Source: Hyphomicrobiaceae bacterium (GTDB lineage: Bacteria; Pseudomonadota; Alphaproteobacteria; Rhizobiales; Methyloligellaceae). Taken from it: DNA of 64,000 bases. Position numbers and translations under genes: made by a program. Where the stretch lies: positions 27,560-91,559 of the forward strand of contig JALCBY010000012.1 in assembly GCA_028066055.1 (NCBI GenBank), in the 5' to 3' direction. The notes beneath the pieces were generated by a model that had not been told where the DNA came from, searched no databases, and saw only the letters and a list, made by a program, of their open reading frames with translations. Positions 35,845-44,836 of this stretch are shown here, piece after piece. Numbering within the stretch: the first letter of the stretch is position 1; each line of letters opens with the position of its first letter.

Positions 35845-36729
35845 ATGAGCAAAGCACAGACTCTTCGGAAACTGATCGAAGGCGACGGCATGACCATCGC
35901 GCCCGGCGCTTATGACGGGCTGACGGCAACGCTCGTCGGCAAGGCCGGGTTCCAGGCTGTCTACATGACGGGCGCGGGAACGTCCGGATCCATGGGGTAT
36001 CCGGATTTCGGTCTGCTGACGTTGACGGAAATGGTGCAGAATGCAGCGCGCATGAATGCCTGCATCGATGTGCCGTTGATCGCCGACGCTGACACCGGCT
36101 ACGGAAACGAGTTGAATGTGGTGCGCACGGTCCAGGAGTATGAGCGTGCCGGCGTGGCCGCAATCCATATGGAGGACCAGGAATTTCCCAAGAAGTGCGG
36201 CCATCTCGACGACAAACAGGTTATCCCGCTTGAGGATTATCTCGCCAAGGTCAGGGCCGCCGTGGACACGCGGACCGATCCGGATTTCATGATTATCGCT
36301 CGCACGGATTCGCGGGCCGTTCTCGGCTTTGAAGAGGCCGTCAGGCGCGCCAATGCAGCTCTTGAGGCCGGTGCGGATATTGCTTTCGTGGAGGCCCCAC
36401 AAACGCTTGAAGAGGTCAGGGACGTTCCGAAACTCGTCAAGGGTCCGTGTCTGCTGAATGTCGTGCACCGGGGCAAGACGCCAGCTGTCGATCTCGGCGA
36501 TGCGGAAGGCATGGGTTACAAGCTGGCGATCCTGCCAAGCGTTCTGTTCCGCAGCGTCGTGGGGCTGTGCGAGCATCTACTGAACGAGCTCAAGGAGAAG
36601 AATGCCTTGCCGACGCCGCCCGGAGACATGAGCCCGATGGATACGTTCCGCCGGGTGGGCGCTGATGAATGGGACGCGCTCAGGACCAAGTACGACAAGC
36701 CGGCGGCCCCGAAGGCGGCCGCGGAATAG
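35845..36729 (+). CDS. Isocitrate lyase/PEP mutase family protein (methylisocitrate-lyase-like)
   Basis: A 294-residue (beta/alpha)8 lyase. PGAYDGLTATLVGKAGFQAVYMTGAG is the N-terminal signature, DADTGYGNELNVVRTV binds Mg2+, and MEDQEFPKKCGHLDDK carries the catalytic Cys loop. A lyase acting on a 2,3-disubstituted malate is likely; the phosphonate mutase annotation often given to such genes is less likely. GGGAG precedes the ATG. A clear bidirectional terminator follows. It resembles the partial gene at 1-862 in motif layout. Confidence 0.88.
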   Translation: MSKAQTLRKLIEGDGMTIAPGAYDGLTATLVGKAGFQAVYMTGAGTSGSMGYPDFGLLTLTEMVQNAARMNACIDVPLIADADTGYGNELNVVRTVQEYERAGVAAIHMEDQEFPKKCGHLDDKQVIPLEDYLAKVRAAVDTRTDPDFMIIARTDSRAVLGFEEAVRRANAALEAGADIAFVEAPQTLEEVRDVPKLVKGPCLLNVVHRGKTPAVDLGDAEGMGYKLAILPSVLFRSVVGLCEHLLNELKEKNALPTPPGDMSPMDTFRRVGADEWDALRTKYDKPAAPKAAAE

Positions 36730-36754
36730 CGCATTCGCGAACTCGCCAACAAAA

Positions 36755-36787
36755 AACCGGCGCCTGTTAGAGCGCCGGTTCTTTTTT
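36755..36787. terminator. Bidirectional Rho-independent terminator
   Basis: AACCGGCGC pairs with GCGCCGGTT (36772-36780) over a short TGTTAGA-type loop. A run of A precedes and CTTTTTTG follows, so both strands have a T-tract after the stem. It stands between the convergent lyase gene (ending 36729) and the ABC permease gene (ending 36806). Confidence 0.9.
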
Positions 36788-36805
36788 GTCCAAGTGCGTA
36801 TCGGC

Positions 36806-37708
36806 CTACTGGGACCGCAGTTTCGGATCGAGTGTGTCGCGCACTGCATCCCCGAAGAGATTGAACCCGAACACCGCCAGAGACACGGCGACGCCCGGCC
36901 AGATCGCGACCCAGGGCGCGCTCTCCGCATATTCCTCCGCACCGCCCTGCAGCATCAGACCCCAGGCCGGCGTCGGTTCCTGGACGCCCAGACCCAGATA
37001 GGAAAGTGAGGCTTCCAGCAGGATCGCCTGCCCGACAAAGGCGGTAATCATGATCAGAAACGGTGCCATCACGTTCGGAACCATATGACGCAGGATGATG
37101 CGCGAATTGGAAAAACCGTTGGCACGCGCGGCGTCGATATACGGGATTTCGCGGATTGCCAGGGCTGACGAACGCACAACCCGCGCGCAGCGAGGAATGA
37201 AGGGAATTGTAATGGCGATGATCACGTTCTGGATGCCGGTGCCGAAAATGGCAACGACGGCGAGCGCCATGATGATTAGCGGGAAGGCCATGAAGATATC
37301 CATGATCCGCTGGAAAATCAGGTCGAAACGTCCGCCGAAATAGGCGCTCGCAACGCCCAGCACAAGGCCGGTAATGGCTCCGATTGTGGCTGCGGTGAAG
37401 CCGACGAAGAGGGCGGTACGTGCACCGTAGATGATCCGCGAGAGGATATCGCGCCCAAACTGGTCGGTGCCCAGAAGATACTCTGCGCTGTAGGGTTGCA
37501 GAATATGTTCATATGAATTGTTGACGGGATCGTGCGGCGCGATGATATCGGCGAAGATCGCCGCGAACACCATGACGAACACAATCGCCGCTCCAAAGGT
37601 GCCAAGCGGCTGCTTGCGCATGAACTCCCGGACTTCGGCACCAATCGGCTTCTTGTCGGTAAGCTCTTCGAATTGTGCTTCGACGCGGGCTTCGGATGTT
37701 GTGACCAT
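36806..37708 (-). CDS. Peptide-type ABC transporter permease (DppC/OppC family)
   Basis: A 300-residue inner-membrane permease. An N-terminal extension and first helix (FGAAIVFVMVFAAIFADIIAP) are followed by LLGTDQFGRDILSRIIYGAR and the BPD_transp_1 domain with the EAA-type loop near IPYIDAARANGFSNSRIILRHMVPN. It pairs with the permease gene 12 bp upstream. It is the last gene of a five-gene importer operon. Confidence 0.92.
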   Translation of the reverse strand: MVTTSEARVEAQFEELTDKKPIGAEVREFMRKQPLGTFGAAIVFVMVFAAIFADIIAPHDPVNNSYEHILQPYSAEYLLGTDQFGRDILSRIIYGARTALFVGFTAATIGAITGLVLGVASAYFGGRFDLIFQRIMDIFMAFPLIIMALAVVAIFGTGIQNVIIAITIPFIPRCARVVRSSALAIREIPYIDAARANGFSNSRIILRHMVPNVMAPFLIMITAFVGQAILLEASLSYLGLGVQEPTPAWGLMLQGGAEEYAESAPWVAIWPGVAVSLAVFGFNLFGDAVRDTLDPKLRSQ

Positions 37709-37720
37709 TGGAGCGTCCCC

Positions 37721-38692
37721 CTAGGCGTATCTGATGCGCGGATCCAGCCACGCATACATGATATCGACGACGAAGTTCGTGAAAATGAACACGCAGACCA
37801 CCAGCATGACGAGGGCCTGGGTCATCGCGAAGTCCTGGTTGGTGACCGACTCGACGAACAGTTTTCCAAGCCCGTTCAGGTTGAACACCTGCTCCGTAAC
37901 GACGAGACCGCCCATCAGAAAGGCGAACTCGATGCCGATCACTGTCACGACCGGCAGCATCGAGTTTTTCAATGCATGGCGGTTGATGATGAGTTTCTCC
38001 ATGAGCCCTTTGGCGCGGGCGGTCCGGATATAATCTTCACGCAGCACCTCCAGCAGGGCTGATCGTGTCATGCGGGTTGCGACCGCGGAATAGCGGTATC
38101 CGGTTGCAATCGCGGGCCATATGAGCTGAGAGAGGTTGGCAAGCGGATCCACCCATATGGGCACATACTCGATCGGCGGCATCCAGGGCGTCCCGAACCA
38201 CGCTTGTGTGAAAATCAGCAGGCCGAGAATGATCATGATCCCGAGCCAGAATGACGGGATCGCGATGCCGGCAATCGAAAAGGCGCGGACGCCATAGTCA
38301 AGCCAGGTGTTCTGCCGAACGGCCGAAATCGTACCGAGCGGAATGGCAAGCAGAATCGAGACCAGGGTCGCCATAATCGCGACCTGGAGCGACAGCTGGA
38401 ACCGCAACCCGATCTCGTAGGTGATCTCCTTGCCGGTCCACATGGACTTGCCGAGATCGAATGTCAGGAACCCGGAAAAGAATTCCCAGAACTGCACCAG
38501 GATGGGTCTGTTGAGACCCAGGTTTTCGCGGCAGATATCGATCTGTTCCTGGTCCGCATACAAACCCGCACCGGCCATCTTGAGTTCGCAAACATCGCCG
38601 GGAATAAGTCGCAAAAGGAAGAAAATCAGGATCGCCGCCCCGACCAGGGTGGGGATCATCAAGATCAATCGTTTAAGTATGTATTGCCACAT
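37721..38692 (-). CDS. Peptide-type ABC transporter permease (DppB/OppB family)
   Basis: A 323-residue permease starting with YILKRLILMIPTLVGAAILIFFLLRLIPGD, the DppB/OppB N-terminal mark. Six transmembrane helices are expected, with the EAA loop in LREDYIRTARAKGLMEKLIINRHALKN. It heads the permease pair and is separated from the binding-protein gene by 97 bp that hold a strong stem-loop. Confidence 0.93.
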   Translation of the reverse strand: MWQYILKRLILMIPTLVGAAILIFFLLRLIPGDVCELKMAGAGLYADQEQIDICRENLGLNRPILVQFWEFFSGFLTFDLGKSMWTGKEITYEIGLRFQLSLQVAIMATLVSILLAIPLGTISAVRQNTWLDYGVRAFSIAGIAIPSFWLGIMIILGLLIFTQAWFGTPWMPPIEYVPIWVDPLANLSQLIWPAIATGYRYSAVATRMTRSALLEVLREDYIRTARAKGLMEKLIINRHALKNSMLPVVTVIGIEFAFLMGGLVVTEQVFNLNGLGKLFVESVTNQDFAMTQALVMLVVCVFIFTNFVVDIMYAWLDPRIRYA

Positions 38693-38721
38693 GTGCCCAG
38701 TGTTTTTCCCGTTTGCAGCTA

Positions 38722-38754
38722 CCCCCGCCCGGAACGCTGTCGCCCGGGCGGGGG
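38722..38754 (-). repeat. Intercistronic stem-loop between binding protein and permeases
   Basis: CCCCCGCCCGG (38722-38732) and CCGGGCGGGGG (38744-38754) form a perfect 11-bp stem with an 11-base loop. No T-run follows on the transcribed strand. In many ABC importer operons such a hairpin protects the upstream binding-protein mRNA, giving more binding protein than permease; that role is inferred here. Confidence 0.65.
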
Positions 38755-38789
38755 AAATTACTTGCTTTGGTCAGTCGTGCTGTGAGCGA

Positions 38790-40397
38790 CTACTTGTCGA
38801 TCCAGACCTGATCCAGATGCTGGTTCAGATAGTGGCTCGGTGCGATCTTCCAGCCCTTCACGTATGAACGGTGCGGGTTGATCTTGTACCACCACAGCGT
38901 CGGGATGAGGTGAGCCTGAGTGAGGGCACGCGTTTCATACTCACGCATGATCTTGCGCTGCTCTTCCTCGGTCTCCGCCCGCAGAAGCTTGTCGTAGATC
39001 GCCTCAAGCTTCTCATCCTTGTAGCCGCCATAGTTGTTGCCGGCCGAACCAAGGAACTTGGTCACGTCGGCAATCGGGTTCACGACGGACTGGCAGTTGA
39101 AGTCGATCGAAACGTCGAAATCGAACTTCTTCCGGAGCTTGTCGTAGAAGACCGGGCTCGGATTGACCTGCTGCTCCGCGTCGACGCCAATCTGCTTCCA
39201 CTGGTCGATGAGCCAGGTGCCAACAACCTTGTACGGCTGATCAACGCCGCGGTTGTTGAACTGGATCTTGAGGTTTTCGACACCAGCTTCTTTCAGAAGT
39301 TTCTTGGCTTTTTCACGGTTGGCCTTGAGATCCGTGCCGAAGCCCGGAAGCTTCTGAAGCTCTTCCTTGGTCGCTGCGAGCGGATGGTTCGGGAAAACCA
39401 CGCCGCCGGGCGTTTTCACGATCGCGATCTTGGAGAGATACTTCGAGCCGCCCCAGCGGTCGAGGGCCAGCGAAAGGGCTTGACGGACACGCGGGTCGTC
39501 AAACGGCTTGCGCCGCTGGTTCGGCGTGGCAAGCAGGATGCAGTTCCAGTCGCTTTCCTGAACCGTAATCTTGTCACCCAGGGCCTTCTTCAGATCGTCA
39601 CGGGCCTTCGGCGGGAAACCACGGAACTCGATCGCTGCGCGGTCGCCGCGGATAGCCTGCAGACGCAGCGCCATTTTCGGAGCCGAAATGGCCTTGAAGC
39701 CATCCAGGTGGGGTTTGCCCTTGTGATGATAGCCGTCATACTTCTTGCCTTCGACGAAGGAACCCGGCTGATGCTGGACGAACGAGAAGGCGCCTGTGCC
39801 GTTCACGTTTTTCTGGTGCCAGGTGTAGCCGTGTTCGTCGAGATCCTTCTTCGCGTAGACGAAGTTGAACGGCATGGCGACTGACGGAATGAACGAACCG
39901 GACGGGAACTTCAGCTTGAAAGTCACCTCGTTCGGGCCCGTCTTTTCGACGCTCTCGACCATCTTGAAGAACGCCTTGCGCGCGGAGGCAATGCCTTCCG
40001 GCGGAAAGATGATCTTCTTGTAGGTTGCAACAATGTCGTCAGCCGTCAGCGGGGTGCCATCGTGGAACTTGACGTCGTCGCGAATCTTGAAAACGTACTT
40101 CGTGCCGCCGTCTTCGCCCTTCGGAACTTCGCCAACACACAGGTCACAGACGAAATCCGTCGGCGAGGACGGGTTGTCCGGATTGACCCTGATGAGTGTC
40201 GAGTAGAATGGCCTGATCGGATGGATCATGCCGAAGGTTCCTTCGATATGACCGTCATAGGACGGAATCTTGGAGCCGACGACGAAGTTCAGCACACCGC
40301 CTTTTTTCGGTGTTTCAGCTTTCGCCGCGTCGGCCATACCGAAAGCGAGGGCAAGCCCCGCCGCAACCGGTACGGCAAACTTACGTGGGAATTTCAT
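38790..40397 (-). CDS. ABC transporter substrate-binding protein (family 5, peptide/opine type)
   Basis: A 535-residue periplasmic protein with a signal peptide (basic start, hydrophobic LAFGMADAAKA, cleavage near residue 27). The SBP_bac_5 core includes VFKIRDDVKFHDGTPLTADDIVATYKKI and FDDPRVRQALSLALDRWGG. Family members bind peptides, nickel, opines or other cationic ligands. The ligand cannot be predicted. It is the third gene of the operon, after both ATPases, not the usual first place. Confidence 0.9.
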   Translation of the reverse strand: MKFPRKFAVPVAAGLALAFGMADAAKAETPKKGGVLNFVVGSKIPSYDGHIEGTFGMIHPIRPFYSTLIRVNPDNPSSPTDFVCDLCVGEVPKGEDGGTKYVFKIRDDVKFHDGTPLTADDIVATYKKIIFPPEGIASARKAFFKMVESVEKTGPNEVTFKLKFPSGSFIPSVAMPFNFVYAKKDLDEHGYTWHQKNVNGTGAFSFVQHQPGSFVEGKKYDGYHHKGKPHLDGFKAISAPKMALRLQAIRGDRAAIEFRGFPPKARDDLKKALGDKITVQESDWNCILLATPNQRRKPFDDPRVRQALSLALDRWGGSKYLSKIAIVKTPGGVVFPNHPLAATKEELQKLPGFGTDLKANREKAKKLLKEAGVENLKIQFNNRGVDQPYKVVGTWLIDQWKQIGVDAEQQVNPSPVFYDKLRKKFDFDVSIDFNCQSVVNPIADVTKFLGSAGNNYGGYKDEKLEAIYDKLLRAETEEEQRKIMREYETRALTQAHLIPTLWWYKINPHRSYVKGWKIAPSHYLNQHLDQVWIDK

Positions 40398-40467
40398 ACT
40401 ATTCCTCCCTTTACAGTTTTGGGAACTTAGCGTGTTCCCGGAACGCGCGACCCTTCTGGGGGGTCAT

Positions 40468-41586
40468 TCAGATCTCAGAACAAGCCACCCAGTGACCGGG
40501 TCTGATCTGTCTGAACTCTGGCACACTTTTCTTGCAGTCTTCAACCGCGATGGGGCAGCGTGGATGAAACACACAGCCTGACGGCGGGTTGATCGGACTT
40601 GGTATCTCACCCTTGATGATCTGGTGCTTGCGCTTCGATTCAACCGTCGGATCGGGAATCGGCACCGCATTCAACAGCGCCTGCGTATAAGGGTGGAGCG
40701 GATGATCGAACAGTTCGTCGCAATCAGCAAGTTCGACCATTTTGCCCAGATACATAACCGCCACGCGATGACACAGATGACGCACGACACTGAGGTCGTG
40801 CGCAATAAACAAATATGTGAGGTTGAACTCGTCGCGCAGGTCTTCGAGCAGATTGATCACCTGGGCCTGGATCGACACGTCCAGCGCCGAAACCGCCTCG
40901 TCGCAGATGATGAACTCCGGCTTGACGGACAGGGCACGGGCAATTCCGACGCGTTGCCGCTGCCCACCGCTCATCTCGTGCGGGTAGCGGTCGGCAAATT
41001 TCGGGTTGAGGCCGCAAACCTCGAGCAGTTCCAGCGCGCGCTTGCGCCGCGCAGCCTCGTCTGGCTCGGTATTGTGCACTTTCATCGGCTCGGTGATGAT
41101 CTCGCCGATCTTCATGCGCGGGTTCAACGATGAATACGGATCCTGGAAAATGACCTGAATACGTTGGCGCAGGGGCCGCATTTGCTGCTTATTCAGTTCG
41201 TTGAGGTTCTGACCGTCGTAGATAATGTCACCGCCAGTTGCTTGTTCGAGCTGCAGAATACAGCGGCCGGTGGTTGTCTTTCCGCAACCGGATTCGCCGA
41301 CCAGACCCAGCGTTTCGCCCTTCATGATGTCGAAGGTGATACCGTCAACGGCTTTCACATGGGCCACAACCCGTGGAACCAGCGCGCCTTCGGTCACGGG
41401 GAAATGCATCGTCAGTCCCTGGACGTTCACCAGTGTCTCGGTAAATTTCGGCTTGGTGGGCCGTGCCGGTGTTTGACGTCGTTTCGACGCGGTTCCGCGC
41501 TTCGAAGCTGTCTTACGTGTGCCTGAGGACTTCCGGGCGGCCGAAGCTTTTCGCTTCGCCGCCGGCTTTGACCGTGCCGTGCTCAT
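40468..41586 (-). CDS. Peptide ABC transporter ATP-binding protein (DppF/OppF type) with basic N-terminal tail
   Basis: A 372-residue ATPase. Walker A is [12 protein letters not shown], the signature [14 protein letters not shown], and Walker [13 protein letters not shown]; the C-terminal oligopeptide/dipeptide extension has [14 protein letters not shown], whose Cys residues can bind an Fe-S cluster in relatives. The first 46 or so residues are almost only Lys, Arg, Ala, Ser and Thr (for example [14 protein letters not shown]), resembling histone-H1-like tails and not part of the family. ATG 41586 overlaps the upstream stop by 4 bp. Confidence 0.9.
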   Translation of the reverse strand: MSTARSKPAAKRKASAARKSSGTRKTASKRGTASKRRQTPARPTKPKFTETLVNVQGLTMHFPVTEGALVPRVVAHVKAVDGITFDIMKGETLGLVGESGCGKTTTGRCILQLEQATGGDIIYDGQNLNELNKQQMRPLRQRIQVIFQDPYSSLNPRMKIGEIITEPMKVHNTEPDEAARRKRALELLEVCGLNPKFADRYPHEMSGGQRQRVGIARALSVKPEFIICDEAVSALDVSIQAQVINLLEDLRDEFNLTYLFIAHDLSVVRHLCHRVAVMYLGKMVELADCDELFDHPLHPYTQALLNAVPIPDPTVESKRKHQIIKGEIPSPINPPSGCVFHPRCPIAVEDCKKSVPEFRQIRPGHWVACSEI

Positions 41587-42611
41587 GATGCTTTCCTCAG
41601 TTTCTTCGTCTGAGCTGCGGTAGCGCGCGCGCTCTTGGCGACTTTCTCCTTGGACCAACAAGCCGCGATGTGCGGACCCTTCACCTTTTCGAGCGGCGGG
41701 AACTCTCTGGCGCATTTCTCGACCGCGAACCCGCACCTTGGCCGGAACGCGCACCCGTCGTCGAGACGTGTCAGGTCGGGCGGCTGTCCTTCAACCGGGT
41801 CGAGTTTGGCCTGCCGGGGCAGGTCCATCCGCGGTACCGACTTGAGCAGTGCCAGCGTGTAGGGATGGCGCGGATTGTGATAGATGTCGTGTGCCGTTCC
41901 GCTCTCGATGATCTTGCCCGCATACATCACATTTACGCGGTCCGCGTAGCGTGCGACGACACCGAGATTATGGGTGATGACGATCAGGGCCACGCCCAGA
42001 CGCCGCGTCAGATCCTTCATGAGTTCGAGAATCTGCGCCTGAATGGTCACATCGAGCGCAGTTGTGGGTTCATCGGCGATGATGAGTTTCGGTTCGCAGG
42101 CGAGCGCCATTGCGATCATCACGCGCTGGCGCATGCCGCCGCTGAGATGATGCGGATACTGGACAAGACGGCGGTGAGGCTCGGCAATGCCGACCAGTCC
42201 GAGCAGTTCGATTGCTCGCGCATCGGCAGCTTCGCCGGTGACGCCCAGATGTTCTTCCAGAGTCTCCGTCAGTTGCCGTCCGATGGTCAGCACGGGGTTG
42301 AGCGACGTCATGGGCTCCTGGAACACCATGCCGATGTCCCGGCCGCGAACGTCACGCATTTCCTCTTCGCTGAGCTGAAGAAGATCGCGCCCCTGAAAGC
42401 GGATGCTGCCTTCGACGATTTTGCCGGGCGGGTCCGGGATCAGGCGCAAGATCGACATTGCGCTCACCGACTTGCCGCAGCCGGACTCGCCGACAATGGC
42501 GACAGTCTCGCCTTCATTCACATCGTAGGTAATTCCATCGACTGCCTTAACCGTTCCAGCCGACGTGTAGAACTGAGTTTTCAGTCCTTCAATCTCAATT
42601 AACTTGGGCAA
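41583..42611 (-). CDS. Peptide ABC transporter ATP-binding protein (DppD/OppD type)
   Basis: A 342-residue ATPase. Walker A is [13 protein letters not shown], the signature [15 protein letters not shown] and Walker [13 protein letters not shown]; the C-terminal region has [14 protein letters not shown]. The C-terminus is Lys/Ala-rich ([17 protein letters not shown]), running in style into the basic tail of the next ATPase. It heads the operon; the stop overlaps the DppF-like start (ATGA). Confidence 0.92.
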   Translation of the reverse strand: MPKLIEIEGLKTQFYTSAGTVKAVDGITYDVNEGETVAIVGESGCGKSVSAMSILRLIPDPPGKIVEGSIRFQGRDLLQLSEEEMRDVRGRDIGMVFQEPMTSLNPVLTIGRQLTETLEEHLGVTGEAADARAIELLGLVGIAEPHRRLVQYPHHLSGGMRQRVMIAMALACEPKLIIADEPTTALDVTIQAQILELMKDLTRRLGVALIVITHNLGVVARYADRVNVMYAGKIIESGTAHDIYHNPRHPYTLALLKSVPRMDLPRQAKLDPVEGQPPDLTRLDDGCAFRPRCGFAVEKCAREFPPLEKVKGPHIAACWSKEKVAKSARATAAQTKKLRKAS

Positions 42612-42993
42612 TGACCCAACCCCTCCCTATGCCAACTACTCTTTCGGCGCACTTATTTGCTCGGTCGCGCGCGGCGCCACCTCGCCCCCTGAACACCTTG
42701 GACCCAATCCAAAGGATGGTACACCGAAAGTCAAGTGAACTCTCAAAACTGGTTTACGGCCGCGCTTGCTCTCTCCGCGAACAATTTGATACGCAGCCTT
42801 GCGAACTACCCGGCGCATTTATATGCGTGACGGACAAATTCTTTTTCTACACGCAAAAAATACTTGGGAACGGTCCAGTTTTCGGATGATCTGCCGACCT
42901 TCGGCATATTCGAAAAATCTCTGACAAAACGAATGAATCCGCATCGGCTTGTTGCCCGGACCGGTCTCACCCACGCGTGACCTATCGAGCAGA

Positions 42994-43009
42994 TTATGGA
43001 TATCCATAA
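42994..43009. promoter_or_regulatory. Perfect 16-bp palindrome, possible operator
   Basis: TTATGGATATCCATAA is an exact inverted repeat without spacer, 74 bp upstream of the HAD-gene ATG. It lies in the 472-bp region between the divergent importer operon and the HAD/amidotransferase pair. The same region has two weaker symmetric elements, CGCAT-N4-ATGCG (42814-42827) and TGCCGA-N3-TCGGCA (42892-42906), and no coding frame that I believe. A dimeric regulator could bind the palindrome; no family can be named. Confidence 0.45.
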
Positions 43010-43083
43010 GTCGTGGATGGCTAGTGTTGGGCGTGCGTTGATGCGATACCGCGACTGAAACGCAGGGTGGGAAAGCAGCCGAT

Positions 43084-43863
43084 ATGACAATCAGGGCGAT
43101 CAGTTTCGATATGTGGGATACGCTCGTCGACGATGACTCTGATGAGAAGATTCGCGCGGAGCGCGGTCTGCCGTCCAAGCGCGAGGAGCGCAGGCACCTG
43201 GTATGGCGTGCATTGAACGAAATCGAACCGACCGACTATGAGCGTGTTGCTCTTGCGTACGACACTGCAGATGCGGGGTTCAACCTCGTCTGGAAAAAAC
43301 TTCATATCAACTGGACGCTTGAGCAGCGTCTCCGGGTTGTGCTCGATGGCTTGGGCCGCACGCTGCCCGCCGACGCATATCAAAATCTGGTTGATGAGAC
43401 GGCACGTATGGAAGTGGAGATTCCGCCAAATCCGATCGACGGCGTTGCCCTGTCGCTCGAGGCGTTGTCCAGAGATTACAAGCTGTGCGTTGTATCCGAC
43501 TCCATTGTGACCCCGGGAACGGGGTTGCGTCAGATCCTCGACGGCCACGGACTGAAACAGTATTTCAGCGCCTTCGCCTTCTCCGACGAGGTTGGCCGTT
43601 CAAAGCCCCATTCCTCGATGTTCGACACTGCAGCCGATGCATTGGGCGTCGAGCGCCATGAAATCATCCATGTGGGCGACCGTGACCAGAATGATGTCAA
43701 GGGTCCGCACGCAATTGGCGCCCGGGCCGTGTTGTTCACGGCAACCCGGCCGGACGACGCGGATATCACAACTGCCGATGCCATCTGCGCCAGCCATCAA
43801 GATCTCCCCGGTGTAATCGCCCGTGTTGTGCAAAAGGCCGAGGCCGAAGGCGCGGCTGCATGA
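43084..43863 (+). CDS. HAD-superfamily hydrolase
   Basis: A 259-residue HAD-fold protein. Motif I is FDMWDTLVD with nucleophile Asp9; the residue two places on, usually Asp in phosphatases, is Trp here, as in FDxYGT/FDxWGT-type members including dehalogenases. Motif II is VSDS, motif III the Lys in GRSKPHSSMF, and motif IV VGDRDQNDV. A helical cap lies between motifs I and II. A phosphatase role is not certain. The stop overlaps the amidotransferase start by 4 bp. Confidence 0.85.
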   Translation: MTIRAISFDMWDTLVDDDSDEKIRAERGLPSKREERRHLVWRALNEIEPTDYERVALAYDTADAGFNLVWKKLHINWTLEQRLRVVLDGLGRTLPADAYQNLVDETARMEVEIPPNPIDGVALSLEALSRDYKLCVVSDSIVTPGTGLRQILDGHGLKQYFSAFAFSDEVGRSKPHSSMFDTAADALGVERHEIIHVGDRDQNDVKGPHAIGARAVLFTATRPDDADITTADAICASHQDLPGVIARVVQKAEAEGAAA

Positions 43864-44732
43864 GCCGTATTCCCCGATATCTCGTGCTGGATGGGTATTC
43901 CAAGGCCGGCCGTGACGATCTTATGGCGGGCGGTGCGTCGACCGCCGGAAACCTCTATTCCCGGATGCTCAAGCGCTGTACGCCCGGAGGAAAAGCCGAC
44001 GTGGATATCGTGTTTCCGGCGGACAAGGATGCGTCCCTGCCCAAAGGCGCATCGATCAGCCAGTATGATGGCATTGCGTGGACGGGATCGAGCCTCACCG
44101 TGTTTGAACCCGGACCCTTCGTGACGCCGCAGATCGAATTCGCGCGCGCCGCCTTCGAGGCGAAGGTTCCGAGTTTCGGCTCATGTTGGGCGGCGCAGAT
44201 CGCCGTTGTCGCCGCGGGTGGGACATGCGCGCGCAATCCGAAGGGGCGGGAGATGTTTCTGGCCCGGAAGATCGGGCTGACGACGGACGGGCGTGCGCAT
44301 CCTCTCTATCGCGACAAGAAGGGCGTGTTCGATGCCTGGATCAGCCATGACGATGAAATTACGCATCTACCGTCCGGTGCGCAGATTCTTGCGTCGAACG
44401 ATTTCACGCACGTGCAGGCGGTTTCGGTGACATACAAGGGCGGTGATTTCTGGGGCCTGCAATATCACCCGGAATACGATCTTCACGAAATGGCGCGACT
44501 CTGCTACTGCCGCCGCGAAAAGATGATCAAGCTCGGCTTTTTCAAGGACATGGATGCGGCCGATTCCTTCGTCAACGATCTGGAAGCCCTGCACCAGGAC
44601 CCGTCGCGCAAAGATATCTCCTGGCGCTATGGGGTCGATGAGGATGTCATGAACGAGGACATCCGCTTACGCGAAGTACGCAACTGGATCGAGCAGCAGG
44701 TGCTGCCGCGTATGAACGGGGCGGCGGGCTGA
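43860..44732 (+). CDS. Class I glutamine amidotransferase-like protein
   Basis: A 290-residue protein with the class I amidotransferase triad: Cys109 in FGSCWAAQIA and His203/Glu205 in LQYHPEYD. The nucleophile elbow differs slightly from the usual G-x-C-x-G (GSCWA). It is a stand-alone domain with an extra C-terminal part of about 80 residues (RREKMIKLGFFKDMD, then WRYGVDEDVM). Such free domains can be gamma-glutamyl hydrolases or amidases. The 4-bp overlap with the HAD gene implies a joint role. Confidence 0.85.
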   Translation: MSRIPRYLVLDGYSKAGRDDLMAGGASTAGNLYSRMLKRCTPGGKADVDIVFPADKDASLPKGASISQYDGIAWTGSSLTVFEPGPFVTPQIEFARAAFEAKVPSFGSCWAAQIAVVAAGGTCARNPKGREMFLARKIGLTTDGRAHPLYRDKKGVFDAWISHDDEITHLPSGAQILASNDFTHVQAVSVTYKGGDFWGLQYHPEYDLHEMARLCYCRREKMIKLGFFKDMDAADSFVNDLEALHQDPSRKDISWRYGVDEDVMNEDIRLREVRNWIEQQVLPRMNGAAG

Positions 44733-44836
44733 GCGTTCTTGATACGGATCATGGACACCCAAACATAAACCGCGTCAAAAAAGACGGCATGGCGAGCACG
44801 TGCTCCAGAAAGCCGGCCGACAGCGAACAAGGGTGC

